The position numbers were made by a program, and so were the translations under genes. This document shows positions 16,771 to 25,419 of a stretch of 64,000 bases of DNA, in pieces. Under the pieces are notes generated by a model. It searched no databases and had not been told where the DNA came from. It worked only from the letters and a program-made list of their open reading frames with translations. The DNA comes from JABMMZ01 sp044357345 (lineage in GTDB: Bacteria; Bacteroidota; Bacteroidia; NS11-12g; UBA955). The stretch is from NCBI GenBank assembly GCA_044357345.1, contig JBIKPR010000004.1, positions 1 to 64,000 of the forward strand, given 5' to 3'. Position 1 is the first letter of the stretch, and the number at the start of each line of letters is the position of its first letter.

Positions 16771-17650
16771 GTCGTTTTTAATTTTATTTGTTTTTTCGAG
16801 TTTCTTTCTGTCTTGCGACCAAGAGCAAGAAGCAATCCCCTCTTATTTGCACATCAGCAAATTTACCTTTAGCAGCAATGCTCTAACCCAAGGTCTAAAC
16901 ACCGCAGATATTATAAGTGCTAAAGTCTACGTCAACGGAAAAGAAATAGGCACCTTTGAATTGCCTGCAACTTTTCCTGTTATAGCAAGTGGCAATGCTG
17001 AGGTAATTGTTTTTCCAAACATTAAAGAAAATGCGTCTTCCAATAGTCAAAAATATTTTAAACCCTATGAATCGTTTACCCAAACGGTTAATCTTGAAGC
17101 GGGTAAAATTGACAGCTTAAAACCAAGCATTTCCTATAGAAGCAACACCACTTTTAGATGGATGGAAGACTTTGAAGACCAAGCGATTTCAATTGTAAAA
17201 TCAGGATCCAACAATACCAACGATTCATTTAATACAATCTCAACATCAACGCCAGGTGTCGACCAACCTTTTACGGGTTCAAACTACTGTGGCTTTATTC
17301 AAGTCACAAATGATAGCTTTGTGGTTTTTGAGCGCAGCACACTATCGACGTTTAATGATATTCCGTTTTTAGGCACCGATGTTTATGTGGAAATTGACAT
17401 CAAAAGCAATATCAATGTTCAAGTTGGCGTTTACTCATACTATGGTCCTGATTACGACCAAGCACCCGTGATGGTCATAAATTCAACCGCAGGAAAATGG
17501 AAAAAGATTTACGTTAATTTGAAACCTCAAATTGGCGACCTTACCGCAGGCACTCCTATCCGTTTGTTCTTCGGATTTTACAAAGAAGACAACGACAATA
17601 CCGACTACAAGGTTTATCTAGACAATTTGAAACTCGTATACGTTAATTAA
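16754..17650 (+). CDS. Surface lipoprotein with a probable jelly-roll domain
   Basis: A 298-residue lipoprotein: hydrophobic leader and lipobox FFLSCDQ. The mature part begins with a beta domain (about 30-130) and continues with a C-terminal region (about 140-298) holding EDFEDQAI, a WKKIYVNL strand and a closing YKVYLDNLKLVY, which together resemble a carbohydrate-binding jelly roll. I do not recognise the exact family. It overlaps the Gfo/Idh-like gene by 17 bases and precedes the sugar transferase by 8. Confidence 0.7.
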   Translation: MNHLFKSFLILFVFSSFFLSCDQEQEAIPSYLHISKFTFSSNALTQGLNTADIISAKVYVNGKEIGTFELPATFPVIASGNAEVIVFPNIKENASSNSQKYFKPYESFTQTVNLEAGKIDSLKPSISYRSNTTFRWMEDFEDQAISIVKSGSNNTNDSFNTISTSTPGVDQPFTGSNYCGFIQVTNDSFVVFERSTLSTFNDIPFLGTDVYVEIDIKSNINVQVGVYSYYGPDYDQAPVMVINSTAGKWKKIYVNLKPQIGDLTAGTPIRLFFGFYKEDNDNTDYKVYLDNLKLVYVN

Positions 17651-17658
17651 CTTACACT

Positions 17659-19074
17659 TTGAACAAGGCAAAACAAACCATAAAGTACCTCATTTCTGAT
17701 TACCTCAGTGCTGCAGTTGTTTGGTTTTTATTGTTTTGGTTTAGGAAAAACTATATTGATACCGCCCACAGCGATTATCAAATCCCTCTAAGTAGAGATA
17801 TAAAATTAATTTTAGGCATTATTGCCATCCCTACCTTTTGGTTGGTCCTATATTATTTCACTGGCTATTATAGAAATATTTTTAGGCGCTCGCGTTTGAG
17901 GGAATTAAAACAAACGATATACACCTCGTTTTTTGGCTCACTCATAATCTTCTTTGCATTGCTGCTAGACGATAACGTTAGCAATTACAAAGCATATTAT
18001 CAAACGTTTTTTTTACTCCTGACACTTCAATGTTTGATTACTTACCTGGGCCGCTTTATTTTATCAAGCCGCACAAACCATAGAATCCAAAAACGCATTT
18101 ATGGATTCAACACCATTTTGGTTGGATCTAACGAGAAGGCTCTGAAATTGTACGCGGATCTCCAAAACGCTAAAACCACCAATGGTTTTAAATTCCTTGG
18201 TTTTGTAACTGTGAACGGCGAAGACACCTCACAAATGCAAAAGAACCTGCCCCTATTAGGCAATTACAAAGACCTGCCTTCATTGATCCACAGCATGCAA
18301 ATTGAAGAATTGGTAATTGCTTTAGAAACCACCGAGCACAACAAATTAAATGCAGTGTTTAACATGGTTGAAAATGAAAATGTGTTTATCAAAATCATCC
18401 CAGACATGTATTCCATTTTTACCCGCATGGTGAAAATGAATAATATTCTTGGAGCCGTATTAATAGAGGTTGACTTTGAAGTCATGCCTGAATGGCAAAA
18501 GAATGCCAAACGTGTATTTGATATTTTGTTTTCTATTTTGGTTTTGGTATTGAGCTTTCCTTTTATGCTCATAATTGCTCTAATGATTAAATTGAGTAGC
18601 AAGGGCCCAATATTCTACCAACAAGAGCGTATTGGCCTAAAAGGCAAACCGTTTAGCATCATTAAATTTAGAAGCATGCGCACAGATGCCGAATCTGCCG
18701 GCCCTCAATTGTCTAAGGAAGACGACCCAAGAATCACCAAGATTGGAAAAATACTGCGCAAAACCCGCTTGGATGAATTCCCTCAATTTTGGAATGTCCT
18801 AAAAGGTGAAATGAGTGTGGTAGGTCCTCGACCAGAACGCGCCTTTTTTATTGAAAAAATCATCGAAAAAGCGCCTTACTACAGACGTTTGCAAAAGGTT
18901 AGACCAGGTATTACCAGCTGGGGACAAGTAAAATATGGTTATGCCGAAAACCTAGATCAGATGATAGAACGCTTGTACTACGATATCTTATATATTGAAA
19001 ACAACAGTTTGGCCCTCGATTTTAAAATCATGGCCTATACCATTTTAATTATGGTGCAAGGCAGAGGGAAATAA
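17659..19074 (+). CDS. Polyprenyl-phosphate sugar-1-phosphate transferase (exopolysaccharide initiation)
   Basis: A 471-residue membrane enzyme of the WbaP/WcaJ type, which loads the first sugar phosphate onto undecaprenyl phosphate. It has four to five N-terminal membrane segments (about 12-130), a CoA-binding-like cytoplasmic domain (about 140-260), a re-entrant or membrane helix (FDILFSILVLVLSFPFML), and the catalytic bacterial sugar-transferase domain with GPIFYQQERIG, IIKFRSMRTDAE, RKTRLDEFPQFWNVLKGEMS and VGPRPER. The start is TTG. It is the last gene of a three-gene run; no further polysaccharide genes follow. Confidence 0.88.
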   Translation: MNKAKQTIKYLISDYLSAAVVWFLLFWFRKNYIDTAHSDYQIPLSRDIKLILGIIAIPTFWLVLYYFTGYYRNIFRRSRLRELKQTIYTSFFGSLIIFFALLLDDNVSNYKAYYQTFFLLLTLQCLITYLGRFILSSRTNHRIQKRIYGFNTILVGSNEKALKLYADLQNAKTTNGFKFLGFVTVNGEDTSQMQKNLPLLGNYKDLPSLIHSMQIEELVIALETTEHNKLNAVFNMVENENVFIKIIPDMYSIFTRMVKMNNILGAVLIEVDFEVMPEWQKNAKRVFDILFSILVLVLSFPFMLIIALMIKLSSKGPIFYQQERIGLKGKPFSIIKFRSMRTDAESAGPQLSKEDDPRITKIGKILRKTRLDEFPQFWNVLKGEMSVVGPRPERAFFIEKIIEKAPYYRRLQKVRPGITSWGQVKYGYAENLDQMIERLYYDILYIENNSLALDFKIMAYTILIMVQGRGK

Positions 19075-19165
19075 TTTCCTTTAATTAACTCTAATCAACT
19101 GATTGGCATCACCAAAGTCCTCCTTTTCTCGATAAAATTCTTAGCCGATAAAAGCAAGTAATGTG

Positions 19166-19173
19166 TATATTTG
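19166..19173 (+). promoter_or_regulatory. Putative -7 box TATATTTG for the amino-acid dehydrogenase
   Basis: Exact TAnnTTTG. It overlaps the upstream TTG at 19171, which argues that the true start is the ATG at 19189, sixteen bases after the box. Confidence 0.55.
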
Positions 19174-19188
19174 CGCAGCAATAAAACG

Positions 19189-20439
19189 ATGCGTAAATTA
19201 TTAGAAAAATTCGAAAATAAGCAACCTGAGATTGTCTTTGAATGGAAAGACAGCGAGACAGAAGCTGAAGGTTGGGTGGTAATCAATTCTCTTAGGAATG
19301 GTGCTGCAGGTGGAGGAACAAGAATGCGTAAAGGATTAGACAAACGCGAAGTTGAAAGCTTGGCTAAAACCATGGAAGTTAAATTTTCTGTTTGTGGACC
19401 TCCAATCGGTGGTGCAAAATCAGGAATTAATTTTGACCCTGCTGACCCGCGTAAAAAAGGTGTACTTGAGCGTTGGTACAAAGCGGTATATCCAATTTTG
19501 AAAAACTATTATGGTACAGGCGGTGACTTGAACGTGGATGAAATTCACGAGGTTATTCCAATGACTGCTGCCAATGGTTTATTACACCCACAAGAAGGAA
19601 TTGTTAATGGACATTTGAATTACAGTTCTGAAGAAAAACTGAAAAGCATTAGCCGTTTACAAACTGGCGTTTTATTGCCAATAGTTGACGAGCGTTTTAC
19701 CCCAGATGTAGCAAAAGCCTACACCATTGCCGACATGGTTACTGGTTGGGGTGTTGCCGAGGCAGTAAGACATTATTATGAATTATGGGGCGGTAATATG
19801 AATGGTAAATTTGCCGTTATTCAAGGTTGGGGAAATGTTGCAGCAGCGGCAGCTTTCTATTTAGCCAAACACGGCGTATTAATCAATGGTATTATAGACC
19901 GCGATGGTGGTTTGATCAATGAAAAAGGATTCACTTTTGAAGAAATAAGAGACCTCTTCTTAAACAGAAAGGGCAATACCTTGAACCACCCTGATATGTT
20001 AAGTGCCGAAGAAGTGAATGCCAAAATATGGGATTTGCCTATGGAAATATTCATACCTGGCGCAGCATCAAGATTAATTACACAAAACCAAGCAGAACGC
20101 ATGGTGGCTGCAGGTGTTGAAGTGATTAGCTGTGGTGCAAATGTACCGTTTGCTGACAAAGAAATATTCATGGGACCAATTTCAGAATACATGGACAATA
20201 ACACGGCGGTAATTCCTGACTTCATTGCAAACTGCGGAATGGCAAGAGTTTTTGCCTACTTAATGAAACAAGGTTCTGAGGTTAACGACTTGGCCATTTT
20301 GAAAGATGTTTCTGACATTATCAGACAAGCCTTAATACGTGTGCACCAATTCAACCCTAAGACCACTGGCATCAGTGCAAAAGGCTTGGAGTTGAGTTTA
20401 ACCGACTTGGTTAGCAGCGCAGCTGTAGCAAGCAGATAA
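19189..20439 (+). CDS. Glu/Leu/Phe/Val dehydrogenase family enzyme
   Basis: Oxidative deamination of an amino acid with NAD(P). It has about 416 residues from the ATG at 19189, chosen because the only upstream start, a TTG, lies within the promoter box. Visible are GGGTRMRKGL, the substrate/catalytic region GPPIGGAKSGINFDP, TGGDLNVDE, and the dinucleotide-binding VIQGWGNVAAAAAFYL. The protein is close in size to glutamate and leucine dehydrogenases. Substrate choice cannot be read with certainty. It is a single gene followed by a good terminator. Confidence 0.88.
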   Translation: MRKLLEKFENKQPEIVFEWKDSETEAEGWVVINSLRNGAAGGGTRMRKGLDKREVESLAKTMEVKFSVCGPPIGGAKSGINFDPADPRKKGVLERWYKAVYPILKNYYGTGGDLNVDEIHEVIPMTAANGLLHPQEGIVNGHLNYSSEEKLKSISRLQTGVLLPIVDERFTPDVAKAYTIADMVTGWGVAEAVRHYYELWGGNMNGKFAVIQGWGNVAAAAAFYLAKHGVLINGIIDRDGGLINEKGFTFEEIRDLFLNRKGNTLNHPDMLSAEEVNAKIWDLPMEIFIPGAASRLITQNQAERMVAAGVEVISCGANVPFADKEIFMGPISEYMDNNTAVIPDFIANCGMARVFAYLMKQGSEVNDLAILKDVSDIIRQALIRVHQFNPKTTGISAKGLELSLTDLVSSAAVASR

Positions 20440-20460
20440 GCATCAAATAAGAAAAATTTA

Positions 20461-20489
20461 AAAGCCTAGCTAAAACCTAGGCTTTTTTT
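20461..20489 (+). terminator. Rho-independent terminator of the amino-acid dehydrogenase gene
   Basis: Stem AAAGCCTAG (20461-20469) with CTAGGCTTT (20477-20485), 7-base loop, followed by T. It lies 21 bases after the stop. Confidence 0.88.
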
Positions 20490-20571
20490 ATAGGCCACGT
20501 TTTCACTTTTTAAGTGTCTTATATCCAAAGGATATAAAATTACTTTTTTTACAAACCAGTTAAAAATTAGT

Positions 20572-20579
20572 TAATTTTG
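20572..20579 (+). promoter_or_regulatory. Putative -7 box TAATTTTG for the RCC1/PKD cargo gene
   Basis: Exact TAnnTTTG, 18 bases before an ATG at 20598 that opens only a six-codon frame, and 32 bases before the TTG at 20612 that opens the long frame. Confidence 0.5.
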
Positions 20580-20611
20580 TTTGTCAAAACCAAATTTATG
20601 AAAAAGTCACT

Positions 20612-23600
20612 TTGCTAAGAGCCTGTATAAAATATCGTCAAATGAGTTTTGCGTGTATTGTTATGCTCGTATTTATTAGCATGCAAGGAATTCAAGCGCA
20701 GAACAGCATGGTTGGCGATGGATTTGGCGGACGTAAATGGTACAAACCTTACAATTACACCGTAGGCTCTTATTCAGCCTACACGGTATGTGGTGATTCC
20801 AATCAATTGTATGGTTGGGGTGCTAACCACAAAGGTGAGTTAGGCGACGGCACAAAGGTTCACACAAACTTTCCGGTTAAGGCCTTGGGCATGACCAATG
20901 TAAAGTATTATTCAACGGGTTACAATATGGGTGCTATTAAATATGACAGTACAGGTTGGATTTGGGGTTCTCCTATAAGCAATTTCCCGAGAAAGATTTT
21001 AGATAGTGTGAAATTTTTAGATGCCAGTTCTCAGGTAATTTCATTTGTGAAATATGATGGAACAGTTTGGTCAGTTGGACGAAACAATTCTGGGATGTTT
21101 GGCAACGATTCAGTAAACAGTGGAACAATAACTACCCCTAGGAAAGCCTTGAATATCAACACTGCGGTAAGGGTTGCATTAAGCAGAAGCAATATGGCAA
21201 TTTTGCTAACCAATGGCGATGTATGGGTAACTGGAACAAACAGCTCAGGTTGTTTAGGAACCGGCGCAAGTCCAAGCACGATGGAGAAAATTCCTGTAAA
21301 AATTACTAGGCTTAAAAAAATCGTAGACATAAAGGGTACTGCGTGGAACTTTATAGCCCTTGATTCTTTCGGAAAGGTATTTACTTGGGGCTCAAGTTCG
21401 GCAATCGGCACAGGCTCCACCAAACAAGACACGCCAGTTTTAATAAGCGCACTCAATGACATTGTCGCCATTTCAGGTTGCGATGATGGGTCTAATATTA
21501 TGGCATTGGATGCAAACCATGTTGCCTATGGATGGGGGCCGAATTACCTAGGTGCTTTGGGAATAGGAAATAATTTAAATCAATCATTTAACCCTGTTCA
21601 AATCACAACAGATGCTTCAGATATCATGGCAGGGGAAACATTCAGTTATTTAGTAAAACTAGATGGAAGCCTCTGGGCTGCAGGGAGAAGCAATGGCGGT
21701 TCCATTTGGATGAACTTAAAAGACAGCAACCGCACCACACTTACAAAAATCGACCCTACCATAGCGCCATTAAACCTATGTGAACTCCCTCCCTTTGAAG
21801 GAAATTACTTTAGAATAAAGACTATACTATGTGTATACGACAGCATAGAATTTCAAGCGGCTAAAAATGACAGTTTCACAAATTTTCACTGGAATTTTGG
21901 TGATGACACCACGAAATTTTATGGCATGGAACAGAAACATAAATTTCAAAAAACAGGAATATATACCATTCGATTGTTTTCGGAAAGAAAAAGTACTGGT
22001 TTAAAAGACACGGTAATAAGATACATTACGATTTACGATGCAAGCTACGCCCCACTTTTTAACGGAGACACCCAGTGCTGTGACAGAATTGCCTTCGAAA
22101 AAACGCCTTTGGTTTTTGATGAAGATGCTCAATACACATGGAGCGACGGGGCCATTTCTTTTAAAAAATACATCAATTATGATGGACTTCATACATTAAA
22201 AGTTACAGATAGAAATGGTTGCCATTACGCTGATTCATTCAAGGTGATTTTGCATGAAAACCCCAAAGCCTTATTTAAAGCGGATACCTATTCCATGTGT
22301 TCGAATAGCAATGGCATGATAAAATTCACAAATTTGTCAACGTCTAATGATTCGATTGTACGCTGCCGATGGGACTTTACAGAAGACACACTAAGCACAC
22401 TCGATTCTGTGGTGTATTTCAAATTCAAAGTCGCCGACTTCAAACCAGTTTGGCTCAGCGTATGGACTACCTATGGCTGTAAAAGCGACACCATTGATGT
22501 GTTCGATATTCTACCTGCCCCCAAACCATTGTTTGACTTAACAATCAACGACTCCTGCCAATACAAAAACAGCATCACCCTGCTCAACAAAACACTTAAA
22601 GACACCATTCAAAATCCACGATTCAAATGGTATTTCAGTGAGGGTTTTATTTTGAGCAATAGAAATCCCACAGCTCCTAGAATCTATACAGATACAGGTA
22701 AATTTTACATAGACCTTATTTACACCAACACGAATAAATGTACAGATACGCTTCGTAAATTCGTGCACATTTACCCCCACCCAAAGGCAGACTTCATTTT
22801 AAATAGCCCCATTTGTTCAAGAGATTCAATTGCATTTCCAAACTTGAGCATTTCGAATTACAAACCGATTAAGGCGCAATGGGATTTTGGCGATTTCAAA
22901 AGTTCTAGTCTGTTATCCCCCAAACATAAATACAATAGCAAAGGATATTACACAATAAAACTCAGAATATCCTCTCCTCAAAATTGCACGGATGTTATTA
23001 GTAAAAACCTCGTTGTATACAATCCACCCAAAGCCGATTTCAACATCAACGACAGCATTCAATGTTTGCTTGGAAATGTCTTTAAATTAAGTTCTACGTC
23101 AACAGCTGACACGGGCAATTTGGTTGACCAGTTTTGGCAATACAGCGACAAAAGCAGTGAACATGCAGACTTCCCTAAGAATAAATCATTTTCCCAAGCA
23201 CAGAAATTCTCAATAAAACTGAATGTTACTGATATCTTTGGTTGCACCGATAGCTTGCTGAAATGGGTAGATGTAAGAAATGGCCCGGTCGTTGACTTCA
23301 GCATTAACGATCCTTCTCAGTGTGAGAACAGTCAAAATTTTAACTTCAATTACCGTCCTATCAAAACCAACGACAGCATTGTCAATACAGAGTGGCGCAT
23401 TCTTAGTCAATCCTATTTAAACCAAAGCACATACAGCAGCAATGCATTCCCTCTTGGCAAAACATCGATACAGCTTATACTAAACACCAAATACGGCTGT
23501 CCTGGATTAAACAATAAATATATTGTGGTTAACCCAATTCCGAAAGCCAATTTCACCATCAACCAAGCGACACAGTGTTTTGATGGGCATCAATTCAATT

Positions 23601-24571
23601 TCACAAACAACAGCACAGTTGCAAGTGGAAGCATAAAAACAAACACTTGGAGTTTTGGAGACCTTAGCACATCATCCGCTTTAAATCCATCTGGTAAAAC
23701 CTACTCTACTTTTGGGAAATACACGGTCCAATTGAATATAGAGTCAGACAGCTTGTGCACTGATTATACCTCTCAAAACATTGAGATTAATCCGAATCCT
23801 AGCATCAATATTGAAAACATAAAACCTATTTGTTTGGGCCAAAGCACTTCATTTAATAGCCTTTCGAGCTTAGCAAATGGTCAAATAACAGATTACAATT
23901 GGGACTTCGGCGACAATACGTTTGGAAAAGACAGCAGCGCTCAACATATTTACTCCAACAGTGGAACTTACACAATTGTATTAAATGTAAAAAGCGACAA
24001 AGGATGCATTGCCAGCAAAACTTACCCGAGCGCTTCAGAAGTTTACCCTCTTCCAAATGCACAATTTAATTACAGCCTAGAAGAAGGGGATCAAAACAAT
24101 AGCTTGCTTAAATTCAATAACCAAAGCACACCAAATCCACTAAAATCCTTTTGGAATTTTGCTGCTTTTGGAAAAGCCATCCACGATACAGCATTATCAA
24201 TTGAAGATACTGTTTCTGTTAAATCGAGTTTATTGGTAATTGATATAAATGGCTGCAGCAATCAAATAAGTAAATCAATTTTTGCTTCAGGACCAATGTT
24301 GTTGTTTATTCCAAATGCCTTTAGTCCAAACAATGACCAGTTAAACGACTTCTTTAATCCGAATGGTCGCCTCAGCGCTAAAGAATACCACATTTATATA
24401 TATAACCGTTGGGGTGAATTGTTGTTTGAAAGCAATGACCCAAAAATGGCATGGGACGGTAACTATAAAAACGAAACCTGTCCCCAAGATGTCTATACGT
24501 ATTGGATAGATTTGGTCGATGTTTTCGGCAAGCGCAAAACCTATAGAGGTACCTTTACCCTATTGCATTAA
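20612..24571 (+). CDS. RCC1-repeat and PKD-repeat protein with type B T9SS sorting domain
   Basis: A 1319-residue secreted protein: signal peptide (about 1-30, ending QGIQAQ); RCC1-like blades (about 45-390: YGWGANHKGELGDGT, VWSVGRNNSGMFGND, AYGWGPNYLGALG); many PKD-like beta domains (about 400-1225, with FGD cores such as WNFGDDT and WDFGDNTFG); and a CHU_C/type B T9SS domain (last ~90 residues, IPNAFSPNNDQLND to IYNRWGELLF). It is exported by Sec and then by T9SS to the cell surface. The start is uncertain: TTG at 20612 gives a positively charged signal peptide, while ATG at 20642 lacks charge. An ATG at 20598 in another frame would add MKKSL if one base were inserted. Confidence 0.88.
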   Translation: MLRACIKYRQMSFACIVMLVFISMQGIQAQNSMVGDGFGGRKWYKPYNYTVGSYSAYTVCGDSNQLYGWGANHKGELGDGTKVHTNFPVKALGMTNVKYYSTGYNMGAIKYDSTGWIWGSPISNFPRKILDSVKFLDASSQVISFVKYDGTVWSVGRNNSGMFGNDSVNSGTITTPRKALNINTAVRVALSRSNMAILLTNGDVWVTGTNSSGCLGTGASPSTMEKIPVKITRLKKIVDIKGTAWNFIALDSFGKVFTWGSSSAIGTGSTKQDTPVLISALNDIVAISGCDDGSNIMALDANHVAYGWGPNYLGALGIGNNLNQSFNPVQITTDASDIMAGETFSYLVKLDGSLWAAGRSNGGSIWMNLKDSNRTTLTKIDPTIAPLNLCELPPFEGNYFRIKTILCVYDSIEFQAAKNDSFTNFHWNFGDDTTKFYGMEQKHKFQKTGIYTIRLFSERKSTGLKDTVIRYITIYDASYAPLFNGDTQCCDRIAFEKTPLVFDEDAQYTWSDGAISFKKYINYDGLHTLKVTDRNGCHYADSFKVILHENPKALFKADTYSMCSNSNGMIKFTNLSTSNDSIVRCRWDFTEDTLSTLDSVVYFKFKVADFKPVWLSVWTTYGCKSDTIDVFDILPAPKPLFDLTINDSCQYKNSITLLNKTLKDTIQNPRFKWYFSEGFILSNRNPTAPRIYTDTGKFYIDLIYTNTNKCTDTLRKFVHIYPHPKADFILNSPICSRDSIAFPNLSISNYKPIKAQWDFGDFKSSSLLSPKHKYNSKGYYTIKLRISSPQNCTDVISKNLVVYNPPKADFNINDSIQCLLGNVFKLSSTSTADTGNLVDQFWQYSDKSSEHADFPKNKSFSQAQKFSIKLNVTDIFGCTDSLLKWVDVRNGPVVDFSINDPSQCENSQNFNFNYRPIKTNDSIVNTEWRILSQSYLNQSTYSSNAFPLGKTSIQLILNTKYGCPGLNNKYIVVNPIPKANFTINQATQCFDGHQFNFTNNSTVASGSIKTNTWSFGDLSTSSALNPSGKTYSTFGKYTVQLNIESDSLCTDYTSQNIEINPNPSINIENIKPICLGQSTSFNSLSSLANGQITDYNWDFGDNTFGKDSSAQHIYSNSGTYTIVLNVKSDKGCIASKTYPSASEVYPLPNAQFNYSLEEGDQNNSLLKFNNQSTPNPLKSFWNFAAFGKAIHDTALSIEDTVSVKSSLLVIDINGCSNQISKSIFASGPMLLFIPNAFSPNNDQLNDFFNPNGRLSAKEYHIYIYNRWGELLFESNDPKMAWDGNYKNETCPQDVYTYWIDLVDVFGKRKTYRGTFTLLH

Positions 24572-24613
24572 GGCGTGCTAAAAATAGTAGCTTTAAAAAC
24601 CACAATTTAGCAA

Positions 24614-24621
24614 TAAATTTG
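24614..24621 (+). promoter_or_regulatory. Putative -7 box TAAATTTG for the MscS-like gene
   Basis: Exact TAnnTTTG ending five bases before the ATG at 24626, the same distance as in mazG. If used, transcription would begin at or next to the A of ATG. Confidence 0.45.
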
Positions 24622-24625
24622 CAAC

Positions 24626-25384
24626 ATGTTTTGGCTCGCACATCCGAAAACCTATGCTTTAATCGTCTTGATTGTGGCGCTGTATAGTTTAAAAACCACA
24701 GCCTTATTTATATACAGACGACGTAACCATATTAAAGGTAAAGACAATTTCACCATAGGCATCAACACCATTTATTATGTCATCTTAATCATTTTGATGA
24801 TTGTTTTGGCGATGGCTATTTTGAGGGTAAATCTTAGAGAATTTTTTACCTCCATTTCAATCTTGGGTGCGGCAATAGCCATTGTTGCGAAGGACTATTT
24901 TTCCAATGCCATCAATGGCATGATTCTCATGTTCAACAACCAAATTTCTATTGGTGACCACATACAAATTGGAGCCCATAAAGGAAAAATCACCCACATC
25001 AGTCTGCTTAATCTCCAAATTGTCAATGAAGAAGATGATTTGATTTATATTCCCAATACCAATGTATTGATTCTAGACATCATTAACTACACCAAAGCGG
25101 AAAGCTTAAAGGTTAGCGTTGAATTTGTTGCAAAGGCCCATATAATGGATTCTATAGAATCTTTAGAATCCTATTTTAACAATGAATTTAATTCAAATCC
25201 AAATGTAGAAAAAGACTCTTTTCGATTGAAAGTGATCCACATAAAATACGAACGCATTGATTTAAGAGCTGAGGCTAACCTAATTAAGCGCGACAGTGCA
25301 ATGGAAAGACAATTCAAACGACAATTGGTGAATTCCTGGTTTAAATATTTGCAAAATGCAGACAATAAACTTTCATCATTGTAA
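24626..25384 (+). CDS. Small-conductance mechanosensitive channel family protein (MscS-like)
   Basis: A 252-residue inner-membrane protein. Membrane segments lie at about 8-27, 50-75 and 78-110; the last is the pore-lining TM3 with small residues (SILGAAIAIVAKDYFSNAI). The MscS beta domain follows: NNQISIGDHIQIGAHKG, ISLLNLQIV, IYIPNTNVL. The C-terminal alpha/beta part is about 135-252. The family releases solutes on hypo-osmotic shock, but many short members lack proof of gating. First of three ion-channel-family genes in 5 kb. Confidence 0.88.
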   Translation: MFWLAHPKTYALIVLIVALYSLKTTALFIYRRRNHIKGKDNFTIGINTIYYVILIILMIVLAMAILRVNLREFFTSISILGAAIAIVAKDYFSNAINGMILMFNNQISIGDHIQIGAHKGKITHISLLNLQIVNEEDDLIYIPNTNVLILDIINYTKAESLKVSVEFVAKAHIMDSIESLESYFNNEFNSNPNVEKDSFRLKVIHIKYERIDLRAEANLIKRDSAMERQFKRQLVNSWFKYLQNADNKLSSL

Positions 25385-25419
25385 GAAATAATAAGTGAGT
25401 TAAATTACAGCATTTATTA

